Part shown: positions 8,491 to 19,739 of the stretch, piece by piece
Numbering within the stretch: position 1 is the first letter of the stretch
Layout: every line of letters begins with the position of its first letter
Origin: Variovorax sp. Sphag1AA
GTDB lineage: Bacteria; Pseudomonadota; Gammaproteobacteria; Burkholderiales; Burkholderiaceae_C
DNA: 64,000 bases
Direction: 5' to 3'
NCBI RefSeq assembly: GCF_014192575.1
Contig: NZ_JACHYC010000005.1
Coordinates: 434,001 to 498,000, forward strand
Program-made: the position numbers and the translations under genes
Notes under the pieces: generated by a model
Database searches by the model: none
What the model was told of the DNA's origin: nothing
The model's input: the letters and a program-made list of their open reading frames with translations, nothing else

Positions 8491-8548
8491 ACCTCCGCGC
8501 TTCGCGCTGCGGTGCGAGCCCCCTTCGGAGCGGCCGGGCGGGGGCTCA
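8491..8548 (-). repeat. Family B intercistronic element, copy 1
   Basis: 58 bp running on the minus strand from the TGA stop of the response regulator (8548-8546) to the GGAGGT Shine-Dalgarno (8496-8491) of the kinase gene. It matches copy 2 at 30789-30846 at 55 of 58 positions by direct comparison. The other copy joins unrelated genes, yet occupies the same stop-to-ribosome-site position. Confidence 0.85.
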
Positions 8549-9205
8549 CGCCGGCGCAACGCGCCAGCCGAGGCCGCGCACGTTGCGGATCGCTTCCGCG
8601 CCGAGCTTGCGCCGCATGCCGTGGATCAGCACGTCGATGGCGTTGCTCGTGACTTCTTCGCCCCAGCCATAGATGCGGTCCTCCAGTTGCTCGCGCGACA
8701 GGATCGCGCCGGGGCGCTCCAGCAGCGCATGCAGCAGCGCAAACTCGCGCGCCGTGAGCACCTCGCGCACGCCGTTGACGACCACGTCGCGTGTGGTGAG
8801 ATCGAGCTGCAAGGTGGCGGTGCCGATGACCGAATGCGCCGCGCCGTCGCGCCGCCGGACCACGGCGCGCATGCGTGCCAGCAGCTCGCGCAGTTCGAAG
8901 GGCTTGAGCAGGTAGTCGTCCGCGCCGAGGTCCAGTGTCTCGATGCGGTCGTCGAGTCCGTCGCGGGCGGTGAGCACCAGCACCGGCGTCGCGTCGCCAC
9001 GCTGGCGGGCGCGCCGAAGCACTTCGGTCCCGTCCACTTTCGGCAGGCCCATGTCGAGCAGCACGCAGGTGTAGCCGCCATCGGCAAGCGCGCTGTGCGC
9101 CAAGGCGCCGTCGCGCACCCAGTCCACCGACCAGCCGGCGCTGTCGAGCGCATGCGAGAGGCTGCGGCCGATCATTTCATCGTCTTCCACAAGCAATGCG
9201 CGCAC
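8546..9205 (-). CDS. Two-component response regulator, OmpR/PmrA family
   Basis: 219 residues from a GTG at 9205, chosen because AAGGAG lies 5 nt upstream and the receiver domain begins at once (RALLVEDDEM). The acidic pocket is E7/D8/D9 and the phospho-acceptor is D51 (LLDMGLP). K-P-F marks the end of the receiver at about residue 100. A winged-helix DNA-binding domain follows (LTAREFALLHALL, then the recognition-helix region NAIDVLIHGMRRKL). It forms an operon with the kinase downstream through a family B element. Targets are unknown. The neighbouring 111-residue secreted protein is one candidate. Confidence 0.9.
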   Translation of the reverse strand: MRALLVEDDEMIGRSLSHALDSAGWSVDWVRDGALAHSALADGGYTCVLLDMGLPKVDGTEVLRRARQRGDATPVLVLTARDGLDDRIETLDLGADDYLLKPFELRELLARMRAVVRRRDGAAHSVIGTATLQLDLTTRDVVVNGVREVLTAREFALLHALLERPGAILSREQLEDRIYGWGEEVTSNAIDVLIHGMRRKLGAEAIRNVRGLGWRVAPA

Positions 9206-9371
9206 GGGGTCTCCTTGTGACGCGAACACGGTTCCCGCGAGGCTACGCCCGTTTTCTTAGCTTTGCATGAGTCGCGGACGGCCGATCGCGCCATTTGGTC
9301 AGCTTCTGCTGGGATTGGGTCCAGAACATGGAGGTGTCTGTCCACACACAAGGTTTCAGGAGCAAATCGGG

Positions 9372-9851
9372 ATGAAGTTCCAACTCAAGGCTGTATTCCT
9401 CGCCGCTGGCCTCCTGGGCGCGTTCTGCGTCCAGGCACAACAACTCCCGGCGGATGCGCCCGCCGGCACCACGGTCCAGTGCAAGGATGGAAGCTACGCC
9501 TCACCCGACACCAAGTCGGGAGCCTGCCGCGGCCACAAGGGCATCAAGACCTGGTACGGCAAGGCCGACGCCAAGGCCGCGCCAGCTGCAGCTGCAGCAG
9601 CACCGGCAGCAGCAGCCCCAGCGACGGCCGCTGCTGCCCCGGCTGCGGCGCCCGCCGCCAAGTCCGACCCGTCGAAGATGGCCGCAGCACCCGGCGGCGG
9701 CGCCGGCAAGGTCTGGGCCAACGACGAGACCAAGGTCTATCACTGCATGGGCGACCGCTACTACGGCAAGACCAAGAAGGGCGAATACATGACCGAGGCC
9801 GATGCCAAGGCCAAGGGGATGCACGCCTCGCACAACAAAGCCTGTGGGTGA
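9372..9851 (+). CDS. DUF3761 domain secreted protein
   Basis: 159 residues. The ATG at 9372 follows AGGAG and opens a signal peptide cleaved near CVQAQ (residue 20). The first domain (TTVQCKDGSYASPD, then GACRGHKGI) is the cysteine-containing DUF3761 motif. An Ala/Pro-rich linker of about 45 residues follows. The C-terminal block starts KVWANDETKVYHC and includes G-D-R-Y-Y-G-K-T-K-K-G-E-Y-M, ending in a Cys-Gly. Such proteins are frequent in Burkholderiales and have no known activity. The gene is divergent from the response regulator (166 nt between them), and a family A element begins 8 nt after its stop. Confidence 0.75.
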   Translation: MKFQLKAVFLAAGLLGAFCVQAQQLPADAPAGTTVQCKDGSYASPDTKSGACRGHKGIKTWYGKADAKAAPAAAAAAPAAAAPATAAAAPAAAPAAKSDPSKMAAAPGGGAGKVWANDETKVYHCMGDRYYGKTKKGEYMTEADAKAKGMHASHNKACG

Positions 9852-9859
9852 CTGAGTTC

Positions 9860-9949
9860 ACCCCCAGCCTCGCCCACTGCGTGTGGCTCGGGCACCCCCT
9901 CTCCGGGGGCAACCCCGGCGGCCCGGCTAAGCCGGTTCCGCGGGGTTCC
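9860..9949 (-). repeat. Family A post-stop hairpin element, copy 1
   Basis: About 90 bp. In the sense of the DUF3761 gene it starts CACCCCCAGCCTCGC 8 nt after the stop, continues through a C-run/G-run stem (CCCCCTCTCCGGGGG), and ends in an imperfect palindrome around GGCCCGGCTAAGCCGG and CCGCGG. Three more copies occur at 15156, 55713 and 60575. Here it fills the gap between two convergent genes and could act as a bidirectional terminator. Confidence 0.75.
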
Positions 9950-9958
9950 TGGCCTCCG

Positions 9959-10726
9959 CTAGAAGCGTTCGTTCGGGGCTAGGTAACGCCACTGTCCCAG
10001 CGGCAGGTTGCCTAGGACCACGTTGCCGATGCGGATGCGCTTCAGGCCGACGACCTTGAGGCCAACGAGTTCGCACATGCGGCGGATCTGGCGCTTCTTG
10101 CCTTCGGTCAGCACGAAGCGCAGTTGCTCGGGGTTCTGCCAGTCCACGCGCGCCGGCTTGAGCGCCTGACCGTCGAGGCTCAGGCCGTGGCGCAGCTTCG
10201 CGAGTTGTTCGCGCGGGAAGGCGGCCTGTGAGTTCTGCGCCACCGGCCCGTAGGAGACGCGCACGAGATATTCCTTCTCCATCGTCGAGTCTTCGCCGAT
10301 GAGCTGCCGCGCCACGCGGCCGTCCTGGGTGAGCACCAGCAGCCCGACCGAGTCGATGTCGAGCCGGCCGGCCGGCGCCAATCCCTTGAGCTGCTGCGGC
10401 GCGAAGCGGTTCCGGCTCTGGTCTTCGCGCCAGTGGGTGCGTGAGTTGATCAGCACCACGGCGGGGTCGTGCCCGTCCTCGGCCTGCCCGCTCACGTAGC
10501 CGATGGGCTTGTTCAGCAGGATGGTCACCTGTTGCTGCTGCTGGCTCTGAGCCTTGCGATCGACTTCGATGCGGTCGGCCGGCGTGACCTTGACGCCCAT
10601 CTCCGCCACCTGCCCGTTCACCTTGACCCAACCGTTCGCGATCCAGTCGTCGGCCTCGCGGCGCGAGCACAGGCCCAGCTCGGCCATGCGTTTGTTGAGG
10701 CGGGAGGGTGCAGCGGTATCGGACAT
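9959..10726 (-). CDS. rluF: 23S rRNA pseudouridine synthase, RluF type
   Basis: 255 residues from the ATG at 10726, at the point where the S4 domain begins (RLNKRMAELGLCSRREAD). The S4 RNA-binding domain covers about residues 8-70. The catalytic domain holds the motif P-A-G-R-L-D-I-D-S-V-G-L-L, whose Asp is the nucleophile of the RsuA/RluB/E/F group, and later E-G-K-K-R-Q-I-R-R-M. The ending G-Q-W-R-Y-L is typical of RluF. It should isomerise a uridine in 23S rRNA. An in-frame ATG at 10765 is a possible alternative start. RluF rather than another RsuA-family member is a judgement from overall pattern. Confidence 0.8.
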   Translation of the reverse strand: MSDTAAPSRLNKRMAELGLCSRREADDWIANGWVKVNGQVAEMGVKVTPADRIEVDRKAQSQQQQQVTILLNKPIGYVSGQAEDGHDPAVVLINSRTHWREDQSRNRFAPQQLKGLAPAGRLDIDSVGLLVLTQDGRVARQLIGEDSTMEKEYLVRVSYGPVAQNSQAAFPREQLAKLRHGLSLDGQALKPARVDWQNPEQLRFVLTEGKKRQIRRMCELVGLKVVGLKRIRIGNVVLGNLPLGQWRYLAPNERF

Positions 10727-10813
10727 GAGGATCGGCGGACTCGGAATGCGGCGATTTTCCGACATCCGTGCGCCGGTGTTCCAATCGCACCGTCCTCGCT
10801 GCCCGTTGCCTCG

Positions 10814-11665
10814 ATGAACATCGTCGTCCTCACTTCGGTCGCCATGCTGGCCTTTGCGGGCAACTCGCTGCTCTGCCGGCTCGCGCTGCAGCACACCGGC
10901 ATCGACGCGGCCACCTTCACTTCCGTGCGGCTGGTCTCGGGTGCGCTGGTGCTCTGGGTGATCGCATCGCGACAGGCCACCGCACAGCCTCGGCGGCTCG
11001 CAGGCGGATGGCTCTCGGCATTCGCCCTGTTCGCATATGCCGAGGCGTTTTCCTTCGCCTACATCAGCCTGCCGGCCGGCACCGGCGCGCTGCTGCTGTT
11101 CGCGGCGGTCCAGATCAGCATGCTCGGCTGGGGCCTGTCGAAGGGCGAAAGGTTCTCGCGCTGGCAGGCGATCGGTTTCATGTTGGCGGTGGGCGGGCTG
11201 GTCTTCCTGCTCCTGCCGGGGATCGCGGCGCCGCCGCTGCAGGGTGCACTGCTGATGATCTTGGCGGGCATTGCATGGGCGGCCTATTCGCTGCGCGCCA
11301 AGGGCGCGGGTGATCCGACGCAGGTCACCGCAGGCAACTTCGCGCGCTCCGCCCCGATGGCGCTGGCCGTCAGCGCCGCGATGCTCTCGTCGATGCGCTG
11401 GAGCCCCGCCGGCATCGCCTATGCAGTCGCATCGGGCGCGCTGACCTCAGGGCTCGGTTACGTGATCTGGTATGCCGCACTGCGCGAACTCAGGGTGACC
11501 AGCGCCGCGACAGTGCAGCTCAGCGTGCCGGTGATCGCGGCCTTCGGCGGCGTGGCCTTTCTCGGCGAATCCGCGAGCGTGCGGCTGATGGTGGCGTCGG
11601 TGCTGGTGCTCGGCGGCGTGGCGATCGTGCTGCTGGTGCGCAGCCGTCAGGCCACCAGCCGGTAG
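10814..11665 (+). CDS. EamA/DMT family transporter
   Basis: 283 residues with about ten hydrophobic segments in two repeats of five, the EamA arrangement. The first half ends near PLQGALLMILAG, where the second half begins. A conserved small-residue stretch with Pro (QLSVPVIAAFGG) lies in the last third, as usual for drug/metabolite exporters, followed by L-G-E and a short basic tail. The substrate cannot be told. The 3' end overlaps the convergent kdpE by 19 nt. The gene is divergent from the pseudouridine synthase gene, with 87 nt between the starts. Confidence 0.85.
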   Translation: MNIVVLTSVAMLAFAGNSLLCRLALQHTGIDAATFTSVRLVSGALVLWVIASRQATAQPRRLAGGWLSAFALFAYAEAFSFAYISLPAGTGALLLFAAVQISMLGWGLSKGERFSRWQAIGFMLAVGGLVFLLLPGIAAPPLQGALLMILAGIAWAAYSLRAKGAGDPTQVTAGNFARSAPMALAVSAAMLSSMRWSPAGIAYAVASGALTSGLGYVIWYAALRELRVTSAATVQLSVPVIAAFGGVAFLGESASVRLMVASVLVLGGVAIVLLVRSRQATSR

Positions 11666-12339
11666 CCCACCGCGGTTTCCGTGAGCAGATGGCGCGGCTG
11701 CGCCGGATCGGCTTCGAGCTTCTGCCTCAGATGGCCCATGTAGATGCGCAGGTAGTGGCTCTGCTCGCCATGCGACGGGCCCCACACCTCACGCAGAAGC
11801 TGCCGCTGAGTGAGCACGCGGCCGGCGTTCGCGATCAGCACCGACAGCAGCCGGTATTCGGTCGGCGTCAGGTGCACCTCCGCACCCGCTCGCCGCACGA
11901 TGCGCGCCGCGCGATCGACCTCGACCTCGCCGAAGCGGAACACCGGCTCGGGCTCTTCGCCGCCGACCGCGGCGCGCGGCCTGCGCAGGTTGGCACGCAC
12001 GCGCGCGAGCAGTTCGCCGGTGCCGAAAGGCTTGGTCAAGTAGTCGTCGGCGCCGGCATCGAGCGCGGCGATCTTGTCGGCCTCATCACTACGTGCGGAG
12101 AGCACGATGATCGGCACGCCCGACCAGCCGCGCACATCGCGGATCAGGTTCACGCCGTCGCCATCGGGCAATCCGAGATCGAGCACCACCAGGTCGGGCT
12201 GGCGCGTCCCTGCCGCCGCAAGGCCATCGCGCAACGTGCCAGCCTCGTGCACCTGCCAGCCTTCGGCCTCCAGCGCGCCGCGCACGAAACGGCGGATCTG
12301 CGGTTCGTCCTCGATCACGATGGCGGTGGGGGTGGGCAT
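11647..12339 (-). CDS. kdpE: KdpE response regulator of the potassium system
   Basis: 230 residues. The receiver has E10/D11/E12 and phospho-acceptor D54 (VVLDLGLPDGDG). The OmpR-type winged helix begins near LTPTEYRLL and has the KdpE-typical LREVWGPSHGEQSHYLRIYM segment. It is activated by the kdpD product, whose gene ends 4 nt upstream, and activates the kdp structural genes. A sequence like the Escherichia coli KdpE site lies upstream of the operon at 20020-20036. The last 19 nt overlap the convergent EamA gene. Confidence 0.95.
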   Translation of the reverse strand: MPTPTAIVIEDEPQIRRFVRGALEAEGWQVHEAGTLRDGLAAAGTRQPDLVVLDLGLPDGDGVNLIRDVRGWSGVPIIVLSARSDEADKIAALDAGADDYLTKPFGTGELLARVRANLRRPRAAVGGEEPEPVFRFGEVEVDRAARIVRRAGAEVHLTPTEYRLLSVLIANAGRVLTQRQLLREVWGPSHGEQSHYLRIYMGHLRQKLEADPAQPRHLLTETAVGYRLVA

Positions 12340-12343
12340 GGCT

Positions 12344-15079
12344 TCAGAGCGGGATTTCGACGGGTTCAGGGGGTGTGCGACGCGGCAGTGTCACCGTGAA
12401 TTCTGCCCCGCCGGCCTCCGCATTGGCCGCCTCGATCTGGCCGCCGTGGGCGCTCACGACCGCCTTGCAGATCGCGAGCCCCAGGCCGACGCCCGGCGTC
12501 GCCGATTCAGCCTGGCCGCGGGTGAACTTGTCGAACAGCGTCTGCTCGCGGCCCTTGAGCGAGGCCGGCAACCCCGGGCCATGGTCGCGCACGCTCAGCT
12601 CCAGCGTGCCTTCGGGCGCACGTGCGCTGACGACGATTGGCGGCGCGCCGTATTTCGCAGCGTTCTCGAGCAGGTTGACCAGCACGCGCTCGATCAGCAC
12701 CGCATCGAACTCCACGAGCGGCAGGTCCGCCGGCAGATCGGTCCGCACGGCCAGGTCGCCCAGCGCGGGCCGCGCGGCGCGGATCGCGGAGCCCACGACC
12801 TCTTCGACCGACTGCCAGTCACGCCGCAGATTGACCGCGCCGCCGCCGATGCCGCTCTCCAGCCGCGCCATGTCCAGCAGGTTGCTGACCAGCGCATGGA
12901 GCTGGTGCGCCTGCGAGACGATCGCGCGCGCGGCCTCGCGCTGTTCGCCGCCTTCGGGCAACGTCTGCAGCGATTCGGCGAGCGCGATCAGCGCCGTCAG
13001 CGGCGTGCGAACGTCGTGCGAGATCGCGCCGAGCAGCGCATTGCGAAGCCGTTCCGATTCGATTTCCACCACGGCCTGCTGCGCGACTTCAACGTAGTGC
13101 ACCCGCTCCAGCGCGATCGCGATCTGCCGCGCCAGCGTATCGAGCTGCTGTGCCTGCTCGGGGATCAGCAGCCAGCGCGGCTGCGCTGGTTCGAGCGCGA
13201 GCACGCCACGCACGCGCATCGGCGCCTTCAGCGGAACGTAGTGCCAGGGCTGTGCCGCGAGCGTGGCAGTGGAAAGACCGGCGGGCTGGCCATGACGGAA
13301 GGCCCAGTCCGCCACGCTCGCGTCGAAGCCTGACGCGGCATCCTGTGGCATCACGAGGCGATCGTTCGCATCGGTCAGCAACACCAGCGCACGACCGCCG
13401 AAATGCCCCTGCACCGCGGCTGCGCCGATCTCCGCGACCTGGCTGCTCTCCAGCGCCGCCGACAACTCGCGTGTCAGCTCGAAGAGCGACTGCGCGCGCC
13501 GCTCACGGCTCGCCGAAACGCTCGCCGCAAAGCGCAGGCCCGCAGTGAGCTGCCCCACCAGCAAGCCCACGGCCAACATCACCGCGAAGGTCAGCACGAA
13601 CTGGATGTCGCCCACTGCAAACGACAGGCGCGGCGGGACGAAGAAGAAATCGAACGCAGCGACATTGAGCAGTGCAGACAGCGCCGCCGGCCCGCGGCCG
13701 AAGCGCATCGCGACGCCGACCACGCCGAGCAGGAAAACCATCACGATGTTCGCAAGCTCCAGCACGCCCACGAGCGGCGCCGCGAGCAGCGTGACCGCGA
13801 TGCTGATCGCGACCGCCCAGGCATAGCCGGGCCAGCGTGCGCGGGGCCGGTCTTCCATCGGCGAATCGGCGCGCCGCACGCCCACCGGACCATTCGACAG
13901 GCGCCGCGAACTCTCGGCACGCGCGACTTCGACGATGTCGAGCCCCGGCGCATCGCGTGCGAGCCGACGCGCAAGCGGAGGCACGGGCCACCAGCGCGCC
14001 CAACCGGTCGCGGGCGTCGCACGCCCCACCACGAGCGTCGCGCAGTTGAGCCGCTGCGCCTGGGCCGCGAGCGCGGCGGCGATGTCCTCGCCCGTCAGCA
14101 CCGCGGTTTCCGCGCCGAGGCCTTCCGCGAGCTTGAGCACGGCGAGAACGCGGTCGCGCTGCGTCGCATCGAGGCGCTGCAGGCGCGGTGTTTCGACATA
14201 CGCCGCATGCCAGCGGACATTGAGCTGGCCGGCCAGCCGCGCGGCAGTGCGCACGGTTTGCGCCGCGCCTTCGTCCGGGCCGACGCAGGCGAGGATCGCG
14301 CCGGAGGTGTTCCAGGCCGGCGGCCCTGCATCGCCGAGCGGGCCGGACTGCTCGATGCGCCAGTTGCGCACATCGTCTTCCACATGCTCGGCGGTGCGGC
14401 GCAGGGCGATCTCGCGCAATGCGATCAGGTTGCCCTTGCGGAAGAAGTTCTGCGCCGCGCGCTCCGCCTGGTGGGGCACGTAGACCTTGCCGGCCGCGAG
14501 TCGTGCGGTCAGCTCGTCGGGCGTGACATCGACCAGCACCACCTCGTCGGCTTCGTCGAGTACCGAATCGGGCACCGTCTCGTGCACGCGCACGCCGGTG
14601 ATCGCGCCGACCGTGCCGTTGAGGCTTTCCAGATGCTGGACATTGAGTGCCGACCACACGTCGATGCCGGCAGCGAGCAGCTCTTCCACGTCCTGCCAGC
14701 GCTTGGCGTGGCGCGAACCGGGGGCGTTGGTGTGCGCGAGCTCGTCGACCAGCAGCACCGCCGGCTTGCGTGCCAGCGCGGCGTCGAGGTCGAACTCGGC
14801 CAGCGTGCGGCCACGATGGTTGACGCTGCGCATCGGCAGCACGTCGAGCCCGGAAAGCAAGGCGGCCGTCTCGCTGCGGCCGTGGGTTTCGACGACGCCG
14901 ACCATCACGTCGCGGCCCGACGTGCGCTCGCGCTGCGCCGCGCTCAGCATCGCCCACGTCTTGCCGACGCCCGCGCTGGCACCGAAGTAGATGCGCAGCC
15001 GCCCCCGCCGCGCGCGCGCCTCCTCGGCGCGCCATTGCGCGAGCAACACGTCGGGGTCGGGGCGGGCGTCGTCGTTCAT
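12344..15079 (-). CDS. kdpD: KdpD potassium/turgor sensor kinase
   Basis: 911 residues, close to the usual length. The N-terminal KdpD domain has the Walker-A-like GASAGVGKT at 33-41, and a universal-stress-like domain follows. Four clustered membrane helices lie in the middle (start near WPGYAWAVAIS), then a GAF-like region and the kinase core with H-box SHDVRTPLTAL near residue 686, N-box NLLENAAKYG and G-boxes DHGPGLP and GVGLGLAI. The protein senses K+ limitation and phosphorylates KdpE. A family A element separates it from kdpC, unlike the tight spacing of kdpFABC, so sensor genes may be expressed at a different level. Confidence 0.95.
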   Translation of the reverse strand: MNDDARPDPDVLLAQWRAEEARARRGRLRIYFGASAGVGKTWAMLSAAQRERTSGRDVMVGVVETHGRSETAALLSGLDVLPMRSVNHRGRTLAEFDLDAALARKPAVLLVDELAHTNAPGSRHAKRWQDVEELLAAGIDVWSALNVQHLESLNGTVGAITGVRVHETVPDSVLDEADEVVLVDVTPDELTARLAAGKVYVPHQAERAAQNFFRKGNLIALREIALRRTAEHVEDDVRNWRIEQSGPLGDAGPPAWNTSGAILACVGPDEGAAQTVRTAARLAGQLNVRWHAAYVETPRLQRLDATQRDRVLAVLKLAEGLGAETAVLTGEDIAAALAAQAQRLNCATLVVGRATPATGWARWWPVPPLARRLARDAPGLDIVEVARAESSRRLSNGPVGVRRADSPMEDRPRARWPGYAWAVAISIAVTLLAAPLVGVLELANIVMVFLLGVVGVAMRFGRGPAALSALLNVAAFDFFFVPPRLSFAVGDIQFVLTFAVMLAVGLLVGQLTAGLRFAASVSASRERRAQSLFELTRELSAALESSQVAEIGAAAVQGHFGGRALVLLTDANDRLVMPQDAASGFDASVADWAFRHGQPAGLSTATLAAQPWHYVPLKAPMRVRGVLALEPAQPRWLLIPEQAQQLDTLARQIAIALERVHYVEVAQQAVVEIESERLRNALLGAISHDVRTPLTALIALAESLQTLPEGGEQREAARAIVSQAHQLHALVSNLLDMARLESGIGGGAVNLRRDWQSVEEVVGSAIRAARPALGDLAVRTDLPADLPLVEFDAVLIERVLVNLLENAAKYGAPPIVVSARAPEGTLELSVRDHGPGLPASLKGREQTLFDKFTRGQAESATPGVGLGLAICKAVVSAHGGQIEAANAEAGGAEFTVTLPRRTPPEPVEIPL

Positions 15080-15155
15080 CGAGTCGAGGGCAGGTTACCG
15101 CATCGACCAACGCACCAGGTGTGCGGCTACCCCCGAGCAGGCCATGCGGGAGCAG

Positions 15156-15238
15156 CCGCGGAACCGGCTCGGCCGGGCCGCAGGGTGCGCCCCCTTGAGG
15201 GGGTGCAGAGCCACACGCAGTGGGCGAGGCTGGGGGTG
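15156..15238 (+). repeat. Family A post-stop hairpin element, copy 2 (inside kdp operon)
   Basis: Starts CCGCGGAACCGGCTCGGCC, continues through a CCCCCTTGAGGGGG stem and ends GCGAGGCTGGGGGTG, 7 nt from the kdpC stop codon. Relative to kdpC it has the same post-stop position and orientation as the other copies. It lies between kdpC and kdpD on the transcript. Confidence 0.75.
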
Positions 15239-15245
15239 GGCTTCA

Positions 15246-15824
15246 TCAGGGCGACGGTTGCGCATCGAGTGCGAGATTGAGCGCCAATACGTTCACGCGG
15301 GCTTCGCCGAACAGGCCGAACAGAGGCTTCTCGGTGCGCGCCTCGATCATCGCCAGCACCTGCTCCACCGGCAGGTTGCGGGCACGCGCAATGCGGGGCG
15401 CCTGGTAACGCGCGGCAGCCGGGCTGATGTCCGGGTCGAGCCCGCTGGCCGATGTGGTGACCAGATCGACCGGCACCGGCACGTCGTTGCCCGGATCGGC
15501 TGCGCGCAGCGCCTCGATCCGTGCCTTGAGCGCGTCTGCAAGCGCGGGATTGAGCGGCCCCTGGTTGGCGCCGCCCGACGCGCCGCCGTTGTAGGGCATC
15601 GGCGCCGTGGCCGAAGGACGGCCCCAGAAGTGCTTCGGATCGGTGAAGTTCTGGCCGATCAGCGTCGAGCCGACCGGCTTGCCGTCGCGCACGACGAGAC
15701 TGCCCGCCGCCTGCTCGGGGAATGCAGTGCGTGCCACGCCGGTGACGGCCAAGGGATAGACGATGCCCGTGATCGCACTGAGCAGCACGAAGAGCACGAT
15801 GGTGGGACGAAGGGTGTCTTTCAT
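15246..15824 (-). CDS. kdpC: KdpC subunit of potassium-transporting ATPase
   Basis: 192 residues from the ATG at 15824, preceded by GAGGAC. One N-terminal membrane helix (TIVLFVLLSAITGIVYPL) precedes a periplasmic domain with the family's G-S-x-L-I-G-Q-N-F and F-W-G-R-P-S motifs, N-P at about residue 117, and a late T-T-S-A-S-G-L-D-P-D-I-S block. KdpC stabilises the KdpA/KdpB complex. The gene follows kdpB by 10 nt. A family A element follows the stop. Confidence 0.95.
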   Translation of the reverse strand: MKDTLRPTIVLFVLLSAITGIVYPLAVTGVARTAFPEQAAGSLVVRDGKPVGSTLIGQNFTDPKHFWGRPSATAPMPYNGGASGGANQGPLNPALADALKARIEALRAADPGNDVPVPVDLVTTSASGLDPDISPAAARYQAPRIARARNLPVEQVLAMIEARTEKPLFGLFGEARVNVLALNLALDAQPSP

Positions 15825-15834
15825 GGGGATGTCC

Positions 15835-17928
<2,094 letters not shown>

Positions 17929-17936
17929 GTCGTTGA

Positions 17937-19739
17937 TCACTTCCAGAGCATCAGGTGCTCGACAACGGGTCCCAGTGCGAGCGCGGGCACGTAGTTGAGG
18001 AGACCCACCAGCAGCACGGTGCCGATCAGCAGTGCCACGAACAGCGGGCCGTGCGTGGGCATCGTCCCTGCCGTGACGGGAATGCGCTTCTTGGCCGCCA
18101 GGGCGCCAGCAATCGCAAGCACCGGCACGATCACGCCGAAGCGGCCGAACCACATCGCGATGGCAAGCAACCCGTTGTAGAAGGGCGTGTTGGCCGACAG
18201 GCCCGCGAAGGCACTGCCGTTGTTGTTGGCGGCCGAGGTGAGCGCATAGAGGATCTCGGAGAACCCATGCGCGCCCGGATTGGCGATGCCTGCCTTGCCT
18301 GCCTCTGCGATCACGGCGATGGCCGTGCCGGCCAGCACGAGGATCGGCGTGACGAGGATCGCGATCGAGGTCAGCTTCATCTCGTGGACCTCGATCTTCT
18401 TGCCGAGGTACTCCGGCGTGCGGCCGATCATCAGCCCCGCGATGAACACCGCGAGGATCGCGAAGATCAGCATGCTGTAGAGGCCGGTCCCGACGCCGCC
18501 GAAGACGACTTCGCCGAGCTGCATCAACACCATCGGCACCATGCCACCGAGCGGCGTGAACGCGTCGTGCATCGCGTTCACCGCACCGCACGAAGCTGCC
18601 GTCGTGATCGCGGCGAAGAGGCCCGACGCAGCGATGCCGAAGCGCACTTCCTTGCCTTCCATGTTGCCGCCGGCTTGCAATACGCTCGTCGTCTGGTCTG
18701 CGCCGAGCGCACCCAGGAGCGGGTTTCCGGCCTGTTCCGCCGGAATCACCACGACGACTGCGGCGATGAAGATCACCGTCATCGCGGCCAGCACGGCCCA
18801 GCCCTGGCGCAGGTCGCCGACCACGCGACCGAAAGCGAAGCACAACGCCGCCGGGATCAGGAAGATCGCCAGCATCTGCACGAAGTTCGCGAGCGCGGTC
18901 GGGTTCTCGTACGGGTGCGCCGAATTCGCATTGAAGAACCCGCCACCGTTGGTGCCGAGCATCTTGATGGCTTCCTGCGAAGCCACGGGGCCCATCGCGA
19001 GCGTCTGCGTCGTGGTGGTCGCGTCTTCCGTCACCGGATTGCCCGAGGCGTCCTTGAGCGGCTGGCCCGCAGCATCCAGCTTGGGGTTCTGGTAGGCGGT
19101 GGCCTCGATGGTGGTCACGGTCTTGTAGGCATCGAAGTTCTGGATCACGCCCTGGCCCACGAAGAAGATCGCGAGCACGAAGGAGATCGGCACCAGCAGC
19201 CAGACCGTGATGCGCGTCATGTCGACCCAGAAGTTGCCGACGAAGCCCTTGCCGTCGGTGCTGCGCGCAGCGAAGCCGCGCGCCAGTGCGAACGCCACCG
19301 CAATGCCAGTGGCCGCGGAAAGGAAGTTCTGCACCGCAAGCCCGAGCATCTGCGTGAGATAGCTCATCGTCGATTCGCCGGCGTAGCCCTGCCAGTTGGT
19401 GTTGGAGACGAAGCTCACCGCGGTGTTGAACGCCGAGTCCGGCGACACCGCTGTCATGCCTGCGGGATTGAGCGGAAGCCAGACCTGCAGACGCTGCAGT
19501 GCATAGACCGCCAGCGCACCGAGCGTGTTGAACGCGATCAGTGCGATCGCGTAGCTGCGCCAATGCATCGATCGATCGGGCGATGTGCCCGCGAGCTTGT
19601 AGAGCGGCGCTTCGACCGCCTGCATCCAGCGGGGCAACCGCCCTTCGCACATCGCGGCGAGATAGCGCCCGAGCGGCCATGCGAGCACGCCGAGCACCAC
19701 GAGGTAAAGGCCCAACAGGGCCCAGGCGGAGGTGTTCAT
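17937..19739 (-). CDS. kdpA: KdpA potassium-binding channel subunit
   Basis: 600 residues, about ten membrane helices. Selectivity-filter-like loops are visible in the four-fold repeat: VSFVSNTNWQGY, LGTNGGGFFNANSAHP, SCGAVNAMHDAFTP and LTSAANNNGSAFAG. These mark KdpA, the K+-binding, channel-like subunit of the high-affinity ATPase. The start codon overlaps the kdpF stop (TGATG). An insertion-like stretch rich in Asp/Gln/Thr near residues 235-265 lies in a periplasmic loop and is longer than in the enterobacterial protein. Confidence 0.96.
   Translation of the reverse strand: MNTSAWALLGLYLVVLGVLAWPLGRYLAAMCEGRLPRWMQAVEAPLYKLAGTSPDRSMHWRSYAIALIAFNTLGALAVYALQRLQVWLPLNPAGMTAVSPDSAFNTAVSFVSNTNWQGYAGESTMSYLTQMLGLAVQNFLSAATGIAVAFALARGFAARSTDGKGFVGNFWVDMTRITVWLLVPISFVLAIFFVGQGVIQNFDAYKTVTTIEATAYQNPKLDAAGQPLKDASGNPVTEDATTTTQTLAMGPVASQEAIKMLGTNGGGFFNANSAHPYENPTALANFVQMLAIFLIPAALCFAFGRVVGDLRQGWAVLAAMTVIFIAAVVVVIPAEQAGNPLLGALGADQTTSVLQAGGNMEGKEVRFGIAASGLFAAITTAASCGAVNAMHDAFTPLGGMVPMVLMQLGEVVFGGVGTGLYSMLIFAILAVFIAGLMIGRTPEYLGKKIEVHEMKLTSIAILVTPILVLAGTAIAVIAEAGKAGIANPGAHGFSEILYALTSAANNNGSAFAGLSANTPFYNGLLAIAMWFGRFGVIVPVLAIAGALAAKKRIPVTAGTMPTHGPLFVALLIGTVLLVGLLNYVPALALGPVVEHLMLWK

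Noticed and set aside
13403..15280. Long + strand open frame across kdpD
   Set aside because: Antisense to kdpD, whose domains are complete; no motifs, Arg/His-rich.
17929..19680. Open extension of the kdpB frame upstream through kdpA, suggesting a fusion
   Set aside because: The extension is an alternative frame of kdpA caused by high GC. The KdpB N-terminus starts at 17928, after the kdpA stop.
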